Source of the DNA: Marinobacter sp. AC-23
GTDB lineage: Bacteria; Pseudomonadota; Gammaproteobacteria; Pseudomonadales; Oleiphilaceae
Direction: 5' to 3'
Assembly (NCBI RefSeq): GCF_001858325.1
Contig: NZ_MBPP01000023.1
Span: forward strand, 62,001-126,000
Length of the DNA: 64,000 nucleotides
In this document: one piece after another, positions 40,745 to 50,823 of the stretch
Layout of the letters: every line of letters starts with the position of its first letter
Numbering within the stretch: position 1 is the stretch's first letter
Notes under the pieces: generated by a model
Databases searched by the model: none
What the model was told of the DNA's origin: nothing
The model's input: the letters and a program-made list of their open reading frames with translations, nothing else
Position numbers and translations under genes: made by a program

Positions 40745-40913
40745 GCCTGCCCTTTTATTTCTCCTCCGTGCGCCCATGACGGTGTGTCATTTTGTGACAA
40801 TCTGTCCGTTTTCCTGGCCTTGCTCTTCCTTCTGTCTCGTCCTCAGGACTAAACTGAGTTTGTTGGTGATTTTTTGTCCGCCGCTCGAACGTCATAATAA
40901 AAAGGAGGCAGTC

Positions 40914-41747
40914 ATGACCGTCAGTTTCACTCCCGAAGGGGTGTCCGTTAAGCCCCGGAATTTGCATTTTGATGTCAACGAAGATCTGAAAACGCTTTGG
41001 CACGGCGACGACGCGTTCCGAACAGCGTTCCTTAATGCCCTATCGCTTCAGTTTCCAGATGGCGAGCAGCAATTTATAAACGCGGTTCGGCTTTATCAGG
41101 ACCGGGTTGCCGATCCGAAGCTGAAGGCCGAGATCCGTGGATTTATTGGCCAGGAAGCGCTGCACAGCCGTGAGCACAAAGCCTACAACGAAGCCCTGAA
41201 AGCTCGGGGCTATGATATTGAGGGGCTGGATCGCCGCTTTCGCAAGCACATGGAATGGGTTGGAAAATTGTCGCCCAGCCGGCAGCTGGCGGGTACTTGC
41301 GGCGCCGAGCATTACACAGCGGTGCTGGCGAATGCGATTTTAAGCCATCCTGAATGGCTGGATGGTGCAACGCCCGTGATGGCTCAGCTCTGGCGCTGGC
41401 ATGCCATAGAAGAAACCGAGCACAAATCGGTGGCGTTTGATGTGTACCGAGAATGCGTAGGTAACGAGCGCCTTAGGCGGATTATCTTCCTGTTTGTGAC
41501 CTGGAATTTCTTTAAATACACTTTTCTGAATACCTGCAGCCTTCTGAAAACCGACGGTAAGCTCTGGAGCCTTCGCACCTGGATGGGCGGGCTCAACTTT
41601 TTGTGGGGCAAGCCCGGAATCTTGCGCAAGTGTCTGCCTGATTTTCTGGCGTACTTCCGCAAAGACTTTCACCCTTGGCAGCAGGATAACAGGGCGCTTC
41701 TGGAGGAAAATCTCCGGGAACTGGATGCTGCTGCGCCCACCATTTAA
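40914..41747 (+). CDS. Metal-dependent hydrolase-like protein (PF10118 type)
   Basis: 277 residues from the ATG at 40914, preceded by AAGGAGG. It has the metal-ligand pattern of the family: GQEALHSREHKAYNEAL and, later, WHAIEETEHKSVAFDVY, giving E-x2-H pairs like a ferritin-like di-iron centre. The natural substrate of this family is not established. It is a stand-alone gene downstream of a strong terminator. Confidence 0.85.
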   Translation: MTVSFTPEGVSVKPRNLHFDVNEDLKTLWHGDDAFRTAFLNALSLQFPDGEQQFINAVRLYQDRVADPKLKAEIRGFIGQEALHSREHKAYNEALKARGYDIEGLDRRFRKHMEWVGKLSPSRQLAGTCGAEHYTAVLANAILSHPEWLDGATPVMAQLWRWHAIEETEHKSVAFDVYRECVGNERLRRIIFLFVTWNFFKYTFLNTCSLLKTDGKLWSLRTWMGGLNFLWGKPGILRKCLPDFLAYFRKDFHPWQQDNRALLEENLRELDAAAPTI

Positions 41748-41857
41748 TCCGGGTGTGCTGAAAACCGGTACAGGGTGTGTAAAGATGAAGCTTGCTAACA
41801 CCATTACAATAAATGGCGCTTCCGTTCGGGAAAGCGGCCCAAAACAGGAGGTCCAGC

Positions 41858-42808
41858 ATGCGAGTTGGGTTGATCGTTGATTCGGCGTGTGATTTACCTT
41901 ACGAATTCAGTCGAAAGCACGACTTGTTTGTCCTCCCGGTGACGGCCGTTATCGATGGCGAAACCTATATTGATAAACACGACCCTGTAAGAACTCAGGA
42001 GTTTTATCAGAGTGGGCTTTTGCAGAAAGGCCGCCATGCTGAAACCCGGGCTTTTACCACCGAGCAGATTCATGAGCTGTTCATGGAAAAGATTGTTCCC
42101 CAGTTCGATGTGGCCATCTGTGAAACGGTCACCCGCAGCCGAAGCCTGATTTACCAGAATGCGTCGGAAGCCATGAACAGCGTAATGGCCAATTACGAGC
42201 AAGCACGCGCAGCTTCAGGCCGTGAGGGCAAATTTTCCATGCGCGTGATTGATAGCAAGCAGATCTTTGCGGGGCAGGGTTTGTTGGCAGCCCATACACT
42301 TAAACTGATTGATCAGAAGCTTTCTAAAAATGCCTTGCGTAACGAGGTAGAGCGGTTCTCAGACAAGATATACACCTGCGTTATTCCCCGTGACCTTCAC
42401 TATATTCGTGAGCGTGCCCGGCGCCGTGGTGACAAAAGCGTATCGGGCGTTGTGGCGTTTCTGGGTAAAGCCTTGAATATCACTCCGGTGATTTTTGGCC
42501 AGGGCGCTGAAGGCCAGCCCGTTGCCAAGACCCGCAGTTTTGACGTGGCTGTAGAAAAGGTCATGAATTATGCCACTGCACGAGTTGAGGCTGGGCTACT
42601 AACGCCTTATGTGAGCCTATCCTGTGGCTTGGCCTGGACAGAGATCGAAGATTTGCCTGGTTTGAATCGGCTCAGAAATGCCTGCGAACAAAATGGCGTC
42701 GAGTTGCTACTGTCACAGATGGGCATTACCAGCAGCATTTACGTTGGCCCCGGCAGCTTGTGTTTGGCGCTGGCGGCAGACACACACAGCTTCAGCGATT
42801 ATCAGTAA
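41858..42808 (+). CDS. DegV-family fatty acid-binding protein
   Basis: 316 residues from the ATG at 41858, preceded by AGGAGG. DegV signs are the N-terminal GLIVDSACDLP and the central YEQARAASGREGKFSMRVIDSKQIFAGQGLL. DegV proteins bind a fatty acid between two domains and, in some bacteria, present it to a fatty acid kinase. No fatty acid kinase gene is adjacent. Cytosolic. Confidence 0.87.
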   Translation: MRVGLIVDSACDLPYEFSRKHDLFVLPVTAVIDGETYIDKHDPVRTQEFYQSGLLQKGRHAETRAFTTEQIHELFMEKIVPQFDVAICETVTRSRSLIYQNASEAMNSVMANYEQARAASGREGKFSMRVIDSKQIFAGQGLLAAHTLKLIDQKLSKNALRNEVERFSDKIYTCVIPRDLHYIRERARRRGDKSVSGVVAFLGKALNITPVIFGQGAEGQPVAKTRSFDVAVEKVMNYATARVEAGLLTPYVSLSCGLAWTEIEDLPGLNRLRNACEQNGVELLLSQMGITSSIYVGPGSLCLALAADTHSFSDYQ

Positions 42809-42953
42809 TTACCTCCGCAGCTGCCGGCACTGGCCCGGCCGCAGCGAACCAACCGCAATTATGGCGAATCCGTCTTTCCGATCTTCGTGTTAGCCTCCCG
42901 CTATCCAGTGCAATTTAGCTGTGTTTCACCACATCAACAAGGCCGCGAATACC

Positions 42954-43988
42954 ATGACCAAGGACAAAATCGATCCAGCCAGTCAACTGCTGGAATTGCA
43001 TGTGAAGCATGAAGTTGCCTCACTAAAGGGTACAAAGCTTCGCACATTCCTTAAGCAGGAGGTCAGTGAGCTTCTTGATCACGCAGGTACTGTCACCCTG
43101 AATCGCATAGCCTCGGAAAAACAAGTGATGGAGACCATCCAGCGCGTTGTTGTAAGCATGGAGCTGGACGCAGGCATTCCCGAACTGGCAGGCGAGATGG
43201 CGGCCGAGGTACTGAATGCCTCGGTTCAGGCGAACAACACCTTGGGCGACATTATCACCCGCGAGCAGGCCACGGGGTTTGTGGAAGAAATGCTAGAGCT
43301 AAGGCAGCAGCGTGAGCGGGTGATCAGCGAAATCATGGCTCACCCGGTTTATCAGGAGCTGGTATCAAACGTGGTCTATCAGGGTATTGTTAATTACCTT
43401 TATGAAGACAATCTGATCACTAAAACGGTCCCCGGCGTTGGTTCCATGATGAAGTTTGGCAAGCGCATGGCTAACAAAGCGGTGCCCGGGCTGGATGAAA
43501 CCTTTGAACGTCGCCTTAAAGCCTGGCTTTCAGATAGCCTGCCGGGGCTTGTCAGCCGCAGTGAGCAGTTCCTGCAGCGTGCGCTTTCCGATGAAGAAGT
43601 GCGAGACACGGTGATGGCGGCCTGGGTTTCTGTAGAGGATCGAACGATTGCAGAGCTTCACGATGGGTTGGGAGACGTTGAGCTGCAGGAGTTTGTCGTG
43701 CTGGGATATGAGTTTTGGCTGCAGTTCCGCAAAACAGCTTACTTTGAAGGCTGTGCCCGGGCTGTGGTGTCACATCTGTTTGTGAAATATGGTGACCGAC
43801 CGCTTACCGACTTGCTCGGTGATCTGGGCGTTACCCGCGATGTAATTATGGCAGAGGTGGACGCCTGGGCTATTCCAGTTATCGGTGTGCTTCAGGAAGA
43901 GGGGTATGTTGAGGCGCTTGTGCGCCGACGGCTGTCAGCTTTTTATAAATCGGCTGCGGCACGTAAGATTCTGGAGCCGGAATCCTAG
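42954..43988 (+). CDS. Conserved protein of unknown function
   Basis: 344 residues from the ATG at 42954. It is mostly predicted helix, acidic, without membrane segments or signal peptide. I recognise no domain. Long amphipathic stretches, for example LLELHVKHEVASLKGTKLRTFLKQEVSELLDHAGTV and the C-terminal DLGVTRDVIMAEVDAW, suggest a helical bundle. It ends before a bidirectional terminator shared with fdxA. Confidence 0.75.
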   Translation: MTKDKIDPASQLLELHVKHEVASLKGTKLRTFLKQEVSELLDHAGTVTLNRIASEKQVMETIQRVVVSMELDAGIPELAGEMAAEVLNASVQANNTLGDIITREQATGFVEEMLELRQQRERVISEIMAHPVYQELVSNVVYQGIVNYLYEDNLITKTVPGVGSMMKFGKRMANKAVPGLDETFERRLKAWLSDSLPGLVSRSEQFLQRALSDEEVRDTVMAAWVSVEDRTIAELHDGLGDVELQEFVVLGYEFWLQFRKTAYFEGCARAVVSHLFVKYGDRPLTDLLGDLGVTRDVIMAEVDAWAIPVIGVLQEEGYVEALVRRRLSAFYKSAAARKILEPES

Positions 43989-44033
43989 TATCTGCAGCCT
44001 GCTGCTTGGCTGCTCAAGGTGATGCAGTTTCAT

Positions 44034-44067
44034 AAAAAAAGGGAAGCCATATAGGCTTCCCTTTTTT
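44034..44067. terminator. Bidirectional rho-independent terminator
   Basis: A-run (44034-44040), stem GGGAAGCC-ATATA-GGCTTCCC (44041-44061), then a T-run. It serves the unknown gene on the plus strand and fdxA on the minus strand. Confidence 0.93.
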
Positions 44068-44106
44068 GCGCTTAGGCTTGGGCGGTGCTGCCAAGCTTGG
44101 CTCGAG

Positions 44107-44430
44107 TCATCTTTCCAAATACTGAAGCTTGTTGGGCTTGCCATCCCATTCTGCAGCGTCTGCAGGAGCGTCTTTCTTCTCGGTGATATTGGGCCACTTG
44201 GCCGCCAACTCGGCATTGATTTCAATGAATGGTTCTTGGTCTGCGGGTAGCTCGTCTTCCGAGAAAATCGCTTCAACCGGGCACTCGGGCTCACACAGCG
44301 CGCAATCGATACACTCGTCCGGGTCGATTACCAGAAAGTTCGGGCCTTCGTAGAAGCAGTCTACCGGGCACACTTCTACGCAGTCTGTATGTTTACACTT
44401 GATGCAGTTATCGGTAACGATAAACGCCAT
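44107..44430 (-). CDS. fdxA: Seven-iron ferredoxin
   Basis: 107 residues. The N-terminal cluster region [17 protein letters not shown] and the second cluster region [17 protein letters not shown] are typical of the 3Fe-4S/4Fe-4S ferredoxin of Azotobacter FdI type. It is downstream of mutS on the same strand, a conserved pairing in Pseudomonas and Marinobacter. Cytosolic electron carrier. Confidence 0.95.
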   Translation of the reverse strand: MAFIVTDNCIKCKHTDCVEVCPVDCFYEGPNFLVIDPDECIDCALCEPECPVEAIFSEDELPADQEPFIEINAELAAKWPNITEKKDAPADAAEWDGKPNKLQYLER

Positions 44431-44567
44431 AATCAGATCCCTGGTCCAGTGGTCAATCTCATCCGGAGCTTGTTGTCAGGCTCCATGGTTATATTTTAAT
44501 GGGCGATATTGTAGGGAGCAGCCCGCGCTGCCGCAAGCGTCTGGCAGCTATAACCTTATTATTCACG

Positions 44568-47195
44568 TCACTTCCCGTCAGTTTTCAATAATTTCTTCAA
44601 TTCATACAGCCGGTTCATGGCTTCTCTGGGTGACAAGTCGTCCAGGTCGAAGCTCTGCAATGCTTCTTCCACGGCGCTGGGTTCTGCGCTGGCAAACATG
44701 TCACCCTGGTAAACGGTCTGGCTGGGCACTGCTGGCCGTTTCTGGCTTGCCTCAGCGACCAATGGGCGCGTAGTGGCTGCGGGCACTGCGCTGCCTTCCA
44801 GCAGTTTCAGCTGCGCTTTGGCGTTGTGTATCACGCTCTGGGGCACGCCGGCCAGCTTTGCTACCTGCAAACCGTAGCTTTGGCTGGCAGGGCCTTCGTG
44901 TACATTGTGCAGGAACACAATGCTGTCGTCGTGTTCTGTTGCTGTCAGGTGTACGTTTACAGCGAGTTCCAGATCGTCCGCCAACTGCGTGAGCTCAAAA
45001 TAGTGAGTCGCAAACAGGGTGTAGCAGCGAATCTCTTTTGCCAAGTGTTCGGCCGTTGCCCAGGCCAGGGATAATCCATCGAAGGTGCTGGTGCCTCGGC
45101 CTACTTCGTCCATCAGCACAAGGCTGAACTCGGTGGCGTTGTGCAGGATGTTGGCGGTTTCTGTCATTTCCACCATAAAGGTGGAGCGGCCGCCGGCAAT
45201 GTCATCGGATGAACCCATACGAGTGAATATGCGATCTACTGGCCCAAGCACAGCACGGTTGGCTGGTACGAAGCTGCCCGTGTAGGCCAGTAGAGCAATG
45301 AGGGCCGCTTGGCGCATGTAGGTAGACTTACCGCCCATGTTGGGGCCGGTAATGACCAGCATGCGGCGTTGGGTGTCCATCAGCAGGTTGTTGGGCACGA
45401 AAGGCTCGTCAAGAAGCTGCTCGACTACCGGGTGGCGGCCTTCCTCGATATCGAACCCGGCAGCCTCGCGAAACTCCGGTGCAGCAAAGCGTAAAGTGGT
45501 GGCGCGCTCGGCAAAGTTGCTGATCACATCCAGCTCGGCCAGCGCCTGTGCGGCATCCTGCAGGGGCGCGAGCTGTTCCGCGACTGTCTCCAGTACCTCA
45601 TCGTAAAGGCCCTTTTCTCTGGCCAGCGCACGGCTTTTGGCGCTCAAGGCTTTGTCTTCGAATTCTTTCAGTTCCGGGGTAATAAAACGCTCTGCGTTTT
45701 TCAGGGTTTGGCGGCGGATATAGTCCACAGGTGCATGCGCAGACTGGGCTCGGCTGATTTCAATGTAGTAGCCGTGAACCCGATTATAGCCAACTTTCAA
45801 GGTACTTATGCCGGTGCGCTCTCGCTCCCGGGTTTCCACGTCCAGCAGGTATTGGCCGGCGTTCTCACTGATGTTGCGCAGCTCGTCCAGCTCGCCATCA
45901 AAGCCTTCACGAATCACGCCGCCTTCGCGGATCACGACCGGAGGGTTGTCGATAATCGCACGCTCCAGCGTGTCGGCAAGCTCTGGGTATTCGCCAATCA
46001 CCGTGGCCAGTTTAACGACGTGGTGAGAATTAACCGGCTTCAGGGTTTTCTGCAGCTCTGGCAGGGTCTGGAAGGCGTCCCGCAGGCGGGCCAGATCTCT
46101 GGGGCGGGCCGAACGCAGTGCCACTCGGGCCAACACGCGCTCAATATCGCCCACGGCTTTGAGCAAGTTATGTACAGGCTCGTAATGGAAGCCCTCAAGC
46201 AGGGCAGATACCGCTTGCTGTCGCTGTTGCACTGCGTTCACATCCCGCAGCGGGCGGTTCAGCCAGCGCCTTAGCTCCCGGCCGCCCATGGAGGTTGCAG
46301 TTCGGTCCATTACCCAGGCCAGAGTGTGCTGATACCCGCCCATAAGATTGACATCAATCTCAAGGTTGCGGCGGCTGGTGGCATCGAGAATCACCGCCTC
46401 GTCCCGGCGTTCTCGGGTTAGCTTGCGGATATGGGGCAGGGCGGTGCGTTGGGTTTCTTTTGCGTACTGCAATAAACAGCCGGCGGCACAAATGGCTAAA
46501 CTCAAATCCTCACAACCAAAACCGGTGAGGTCCCGTACCTGTAGCTGTTGTGTAATTACGCGGCGGGCCGTATCGGATTCAAAAAGCCAGGGGCCCTGGC
46601 GCCGAACGCCGGTAAGGCCCGTAAGCACTTCCTGATACGGGAAGTCTTCACTGATAAGAATTTCCGCAGGGCGTAACCGTTGCAATTCCCCTTGCAAGGC
46701 TTCCAGGTTATCTAGCTCGGAAACCACAAATCGACCACTGGAGATGTCCAATGATGCAAAGCCGAACTGTTCGCGGTGGTGATAAATGGCGGCCAGCAGG
46801 TTGTCGCGACGGTCTTCGAGATAAGCGTCATCGCTCAGGGTGCCGGGGGTAACAATTCTGACCACTTGGCGGTCAACCGGGCCTTTGCTGGTTGCCGGGT
46901 CGCCAATCTGCTCGCAAATGGCAATGGATTGACCCGCCCTGACCAGCCGTGCAATGTATCCTTCTGAGGCATGAAACGGGATGCCTGCCATGGGAATTGG
47001 GTTGCCGCCGGACTGCCCCCGGGCTGTGAGGGTAATATCCATCAGCTCTGCGGCCTTCTTGGCGTCGTCATAGAACAGTTCGTAAAAATCACCCATCCGG
47101 TAGAACACCAGCTCGTCCGGGTGCTGACCCTTGATTTTAAGGTATTGCTGCATCATTGGGGTGTGCTGGGGTTTGCTGTTCTGAGCTGCTGACAT
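44568..47195 (-). CDS. mutS: DNA mismatch repair ATPase MutS
   Basis: 875 residues, normal length; the ATG at 47195 is followed by [19 protein letters not shown]. The mismatch-reading Phe and Glu are in GDFYELF. Walker A is [14 protein letters not shown], with STFMVEM and the Walker B/signature [20 protein letters not shown]. It recognises mismatches and recruits MutL. Divergent from pncC and recA. Confidence 0.97.
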   Translation of the reverse strand: MSAAQNSKPQHTPMMQQYLKIKGQHPDELVFYRMGDFYELFYDDAKKAAELMDITLTARGQSGGNPIPMAGIPFHASEGYIARLVRAGQSIAICEQIGDPATSKGPVDRQVVRIVTPGTLSDDAYLEDRRDNLLAAIYHHREQFGFASLDISSGRFVVSELDNLEALQGELQRLRPAEILISEDFPYQEVLTGLTGVRRQGPWLFESDTARRVITQQLQVRDLTGFGCEDLSLAICAAGCLLQYAKETQRTALPHIRKLTRERRDEAVILDATSRRNLEIDVNLMGGYQHTLAWVMDRTATSMGGRELRRWLNRPLRDVNAVQQRQQAVSALLEGFHYEPVHNLLKAVGDIERVLARVALRSARPRDLARLRDAFQTLPELQKTLKPVNSHHVVKLATVIGEYPELADTLERAIIDNPPVVIREGGVIREGFDGELDELRNISENAGQYLLDVETRERERTGISTLKVGYNRVHGYYIEISRAQSAHAPVDYIRRQTLKNAERFITPELKEFEDKALSAKSRALAREKGLYDEVLETVAEQLAPLQDAAQALAELDVISNFAERATTLRFAAPEFREAAGFDIEEGRHPVVEQLLDEPFVPNNLLMDTQRRMLVITGPNMGGKSTYMRQAALIALLAYTGSFVPANRAVLGPVDRIFTRMGSSDDIAGGRSTFMVEMTETANILHNATEFSLVLMDEVGRGTSTFDGLSLAWATAEHLAKEIRCYTLFATHYFELTQLADDLELAVNVHLTATEHDDSIVFLHNVHEGPASQSYGLQVAKLAGVPQSVIHNAKAQLKLLEGSAVPAATTRPLVAEASQKRPAVPSQTVYQGDMFASAEPSAVEEALQSFDLDDLSPREAMNRLYELKKLLKTDGK

Positions 47196-47276
47196 GGACG
47201 AGTCCGGATAATCTTGCTTTGGGTGAAGCCACGGATTGTAAGAAAATAATGCCCGTGATGAAACGAGGAGAACATT

Positions 47277-47776
47277 ATGCCTGCCAGCGACTACGAACTC
47301 GAACAAGCAGCAAGCCAGTTAGCAGACCAATTATCACAGATGGGCTTTACGGTGGTGACCGCCGAGAGCTGCACCGGCGGCTGGGTTGCCAAAGTATTAA
47401 CAGATAAAACAGGTTCTTCAGCCTACGTGGTGGGTGGTCTGGTTACGTACAGCAATGATGCTAAAAAGGCTTTGCTTGGGGTTACGGATGTATCTTTGGA
47501 TAACCATGGAGCTGTTAGTGAGCCAGTTGTCCGCGAGATGGTCGCTGGTGCCTGGCGACAACCGGGGCGAATATTGCGGTGGCTGTAAGTGGTGTGGCCG
47601 GGCCTGGTGGTGGCAGCGAAGAGAAGCCAGTAGGCACGGTTTGGTTCGCGTGGGGGAGTGCCGTGAAGACGACAGAGGCGGTGGTTCAGCATTTTAGCGG
47701 CGATCGTGATCAGGTGCGCCGGCAAGCGGTTCTCTTTGCCCTGCAGGGTGTTAGCGGGTTTTTGGAAGAAGCCTGA
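47277..47776 (+). CDS. pncC: Nicotinamide-nucleotide amidohydrolase (CinA C-terminal family, one frameshift)
   Basis: About 166 residues when repaired, matching the stand-alone PncC/YgaD form. Motifs are [34 protein letters not shown] and [24 protein letters not shown]. It deamidates NMN for NAD recycling. The frame breaks near 47560 (CAAACC read as CAACC). Located just upstream of recA, as in many gammaproteobacteria. Confidence 0.93.
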
Positions 47777-47797
47777 GGTTTTTCACAATAACAGGGG

Positions 47798-47826
47798 TTG
47801 GTCTCTTTCGCGGGGTATGTTTTAAT
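47798..47826 (+). promoter_or_regulatory. recA promoter
   Basis: -35 TTGGTC, a 17-base spacer and -10 TTTAAT, directly in front of the LexA box and 116 bases before the recA start. Confidence 0.6.
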
Positions 47827-47827
47827 A

Positions 47828-47843
47828 CTGTTCAAACATACAG
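47828..47843. promoter_or_regulatory. LexA (SOS) box of recA
   Basis: CTGT-TCAAACAT-ACAG fits the CTGT-N8-ACAG LexA consensus exactly and abuts the -10 hexamer. LexA binding here would repress recA until DNA damage. Confidence 0.9.
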
Positions 47844-47941
47844 GGAATTCTGCCGCAACCATTGCGCGGGTCCCGATTTACTATCTCTCCGCCGGCTTGT
47901 GTTCTCTCGCTGGCGGCCTAGGCAACAGAGGGTTTGCACTG

Positions 47942-48997
47942 ATGGAAGATAACCGCAAAAAAGCATTGAGCGCAGCGCTGGGTCAGATTGAGCGCCAGTT
48001 TGGTAAAGGCGCGATAATGAAAATGGGCGACCAGCCCCGCGAAGCCATGCCTGCGGTTTCCACTGGCTCTCTCGGGCTGGATGTTGCTTTGGGTATAGGC
48101 GGCTTGCCTTACGGGCGGGTTGTTGAAGTTTACGGGCCTGAGAGCTCTGGTAAAACGACACTGACTCTTCAGGTTATTGCGGAAGCGCAGAAGGAAGGCA
48201 AAACCTGTGCCTTTATCGATGCTGAGCACGCTTTAGATCCTATCTACGCGGAAAAGCTCGGCGTTAACGTGGACGACCTTCTGGTTTCGCAGCCAGACAC
48301 CGGGGAACAGGCTCTGGAGATTGTCGACATGCTCGTGCGCTCCAACGCCGTAGACGTCATCGTTGTTGACTCCGTTGCCGCGCTTACACCGAAAGCTGAA
48401 ATTGAAGGCGAAATGGGTGACAGCCACGTTGGTCTGCAAGCCCGCTTGATGTCTCAGGCTCTGCGTAAGCTCACGGGTAACGTGAAGCATTCCAACTGCC
48501 TACTGGTCTTCATCAACCAGATTCGTATGAAAATCGGTGTGATGTTCGGTAGCCCCGAAACCACCACTGGCGGTAACGCTCTGAAATTCTACTCATCTGT
48601 ACGTTTGGATATCCGCCGTATTGGTGCGGTAAAAGACGGTGATGAGGTAGTGGGTAACGAAACCCGCGTTAAAGTGGTCAAGAACAAGGTATCCCCGCCT
48701 TTCCGTCAGGCTGAGTTCCAGATTCTTTACGGCAAGGGCATTTACCAGTTGGCTGAAGTGCTCGACATGGGCGTTAAAGAAGGCTTTGTGGACAAATCCG
48801 GCGCTTGGTATGCCTACAACGGCGATAAGATTGGCCAAGGCAAAGCCAATGCGTGCAAGTTCCTTGAAGAAAACAAGGAAATTGCCATGGAAATCGAAAC
48901 CAAAGTACGTGACAAGCTGATGCCGAAACCGGTTTCCAAGAAAGACGCTGCGGCGGCCGCCGAAGCTGCCGAAGAAGCGAGTAGCGAACTGATTTAA
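47942..48997 (+). CDS. recA: Recombinase RecA
   Basis: 351 residues from the ATG at 47942 ([23 protein letters not shown]). Walker A is GPESSGKTT, with [19 protein letters not shown] and the L1/L2 DNA-binding regions intact. It promotes strand exchange and LexA cleavage. No recX follows; the next gene is a flavodoxin-like protein. Confidence 0.98.
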   Translation: MEDNRKKALSAALGQIERQFGKGAIMKMGDQPREAMPAVSTGSLGLDVALGIGGLPYGRVVEVYGPESSGKTTLTLQVIAEAQKEGKTCAFIDAEHALDPIYAEKLGVNVDDLLVSQPDTGEQALEIVDMLVRSNAVDVIVVDSVAALTPKAEIEGEMGDSHVGLQARLMSQALRKLTGNVKHSNCLLVFINQIRMKIGVMFGSPETTTGGNALKFYSSVRLDIRRIGAVKDGDEVVGNETRVKVVKNKVSPPFRQAEFQILYGKGIYQLAEVLDMGVKEGFVDKSGAWYAYNGDKIGQGKANACKFLEENKEIAMEIETKVRDKLMPKPVSKKDAAAAAEAAEEASSELI

Positions 48998-49017
48998 GAC
49001 ATCCCGGGAGGTGCGTT

Positions 49018-49487
49018 ATGGATCGCAAAAAGAAATTACTCATTGTTTCCCATGCGCCTTCTCTGAATACCCGCACCCTGCGCGACGCTGTCGCGCAGGG
49101 TGCGGGCCATGAAGACATTGAAAATGTAGAAGTAACCGTGCTGGCGCCACTCGAGGCCGGCCCGGATGATGTTCTTGCCTGTGATGCCATTATCCTCGGC
49201 ACCACTGAAAACCTCGGTTATATGAGCGGCGCTTTGAAGGATTTCTTTGATCGCAGCTATTATCCCTGCCTGGAGAAAACCCAAGGCTTACCCTTTGCTT
49301 ACTACATTCGCGCGGGCCACGACGGCACGGGTACTCGTAGAGCAGTAGAGAGCATTACTACCGGCCTAAAATGGCGTTTAGTTCAAGAGCTCTAATCTGT
49401 CGAGGGGAATTTCAGGAGGAGTTTGTTGACCAATGTGAGAAGCTTGGATTGTCGATGGCAGCCAGCCTAGAGGCGGGGATTATTTGA
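49018..49487 (+). CDS. Flavodoxin-like / NAD(P)H-dependent FMN reductase family protein (one frameshift)
   Basis: About 156 residues when repaired. It starts at the ATG at 49018 after GGGAGG. A flavodoxin-like FMN phosphate loop is seen at LIVSHAPSLNTRTLRDAV, with AIILGTTENLGYMSGALKDFFDRSYYP in the middle. As written, it stops after RLVQEL, but restoring one C near 49390 (GAGCCTC read as GAGCTC) continues it as EPLICRGEFQEEF to a TGA at 49485-49487. It lies directly downstream of recA; no functional link is known. Confidence 0.8.
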
Positions 49488-49846
49488 GATGGCCGGTTGA
49501 GGAAAACACTAAGCCCCAGCTAACATGCCCGGCTTCTCATATGACAATGGCTATCTTGAGCAGACTCTTGATATTGGCTGATATGGCACCCATAAGTTGG
49601 TCAGCTTGGCCACTTTATGGGCACACAGGCAACCGCTTGTGGCCGCCCAAAATGTTTTCTTTTAAACAAAAGCGAACATTCGATTAGTGCTTTTCCCCGA
49701 AGGTTCCAAGCGAATCACTGGTCTTTCATGCTATTTAATTGACGGAGCCAATTACAGAAGCCAAATGATTCCGTGGCAGAGCTCACGATGGTGCGCTAGG
49801 CTGTTGTTTTATAAATTTATCTGCGGTGCGATTGACGGTTCAAAGG
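49488..49846. other. Gene-free stretch before the first cassette-like site
   Basis: About 360 bases without a supported gene. It is more AT-rich than the core genes upstream and contains an imperfect AATGTT...AACATT dyad near 49650-49680. It marks the change from conserved chromosome to accessory DNA. No integrase gene or attI site was recognised. Confidence 0.6.
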
Positions 49847-49909
49847 CTGTAACAACGACGCAGACAAATTTTTGCAGTGGTGAAGCGCGCTGTCTAGCTG
49901 CTGTTATGG
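49847..49909 (+). repeat. attC-like recombination site 1
   Basis: Begins CTGTAACAACGACGCAGACA and ends TGTCTAGCTGCTGTTATGG. The ends are imperfect inverted repeats (the reverse complement of the right end is CCATAACAGCAGCTAGACA), and the site ends with a GTTATGG core like VCR sites. The DUF3800 gene starts 15 bases later, as in an integron cassette. Confidence 0.65.
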
Positions 49910-49923
49910 ATAGGAGATGACCC

Positions 49924-50745
49924 ATGGAGTTGTTTTTCGCCGATGACTCAACTCACAAAGGAGTTCGAGATGGCATGGGAAAAATAATCTCATTTGGGGG
50001 AGTTTTTGTATCCCCAGAGGCGCTGATGCCTCTTGAACAGCAGATTACCGATATCTGCCAGAAAAAATATGCCATTCCCGAGGGCGAAGAGATTAAGTGG
50101 TCGCCCAAGAAGAAATCCTGGATATATGAAAACTTACACGGTGAGAAAAGAACTGAATGTTACCGTGAGATTATACAAGCGGCACTCGATCACGGCGTAA
50201 AGGCAATCGTCATTTGTTGGGACAAGGGGCGCACAACGTTGAAGGGAGAACGCGCCTTCAACAAAGCGTTGGACTTCGCTTTCGAGCGCATATCCGTTCA
50301 CCTTGAGAAGCAAGACACCATTGGCTTGATGATCGCTGACCGGCCGGGTGGCAGCCATAAACAGGACGAGGCATTTTTGTCCGATTTCCTTGAGCGGGTT
50401 AACAATGGAACTGTACACGTTGGCCCAGATCGTGTAGCGCTAAATATTCTTACAACTCCATCCCACTTAGTTAAGCATCTACAACTAGCTGATCTAGTTA
50501 CCTCTATCACTGCTGCCATGGTAGCTCGGCAAGATAGATATGCAGGTGAATTATTTCCTTTGGTCAAGAAGATGTTTATCAGCAACCACTTTGGATACAT
50601 CGGTGGCTCGGGATTGAAGTTGTTTCCGGACGATCTTTGTAACTTGTACCACTGGGTTCTCGGGGAAGACGCATATGTGAAGGTAAGCATGTCCGGTGGT
50701 ATCGGCCTCCCACAGAAGGGGTTGCCCTATGCTGAGAATCCATAA
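49924..50745 (+). CDS. DUF3800 domain-containing protein
   Basis: 273 residues from ATG 49924 after AGGAGATG. It has the DUF3800 plan: MELFFADDSTHKG with early acidic residues, a central VICWDKGRT, LMIADRPGGSHKQDE, and a C-terminal LQLADLVTSITAAMVAR. The DD, D and D positions look like RNase H-fold metal ligands (known of the family, not proved here). Members often sit in mobile or defence regions. It fills a cassette between attC-like sites 1 and 2; its stop codon lies inside site 2. Confidence 0.85.
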   Translation: MELFFADDSTHKGVRDGMGKIISFGGVFVSPEALMPLEQQITDICQKKYAIPEGEEIKWSPKKKSWIYENLHGEKRTECYREIIQAALDHGVKAIVICWDKGRTTLKGERAFNKALDFAFERISVHLEKQDTIGLMIADRPGGSHKQDEAFLSDFLERVNNGTVHVGPDRVALNILTTPSHLVKHLQLADLVTSITAAMVARQDRYAGELFPLVKKMFISNHFGYIGGSGLKLFPDDLCNLYHWVLGEDAYVKVSMSGGIGLPQKGLPYAENP

Positions 50746-50822
50746 AAAGTGCTGGCACGGCGATCTACTACATTGCGGCTTCGCCTACATTCCGCAGCCG
50801 GCCATGCTGGTCGGCGTTAGGC
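50741..50822 (+). repeat. attC-like recombination site 2
   Basis: Ends in the core GTTAGGC (50816-50822), matching GTTRRRY. Its inner part shares about 45 bases with site 3 at 57473 with few differences (GCACGGCGA...CTACTACATTGCGGC, then TCGCCT and CATTCCG). The KAP gene begins 2 bases after the core. Confidence 0.8.
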
Positions 50823-50823
50823 A

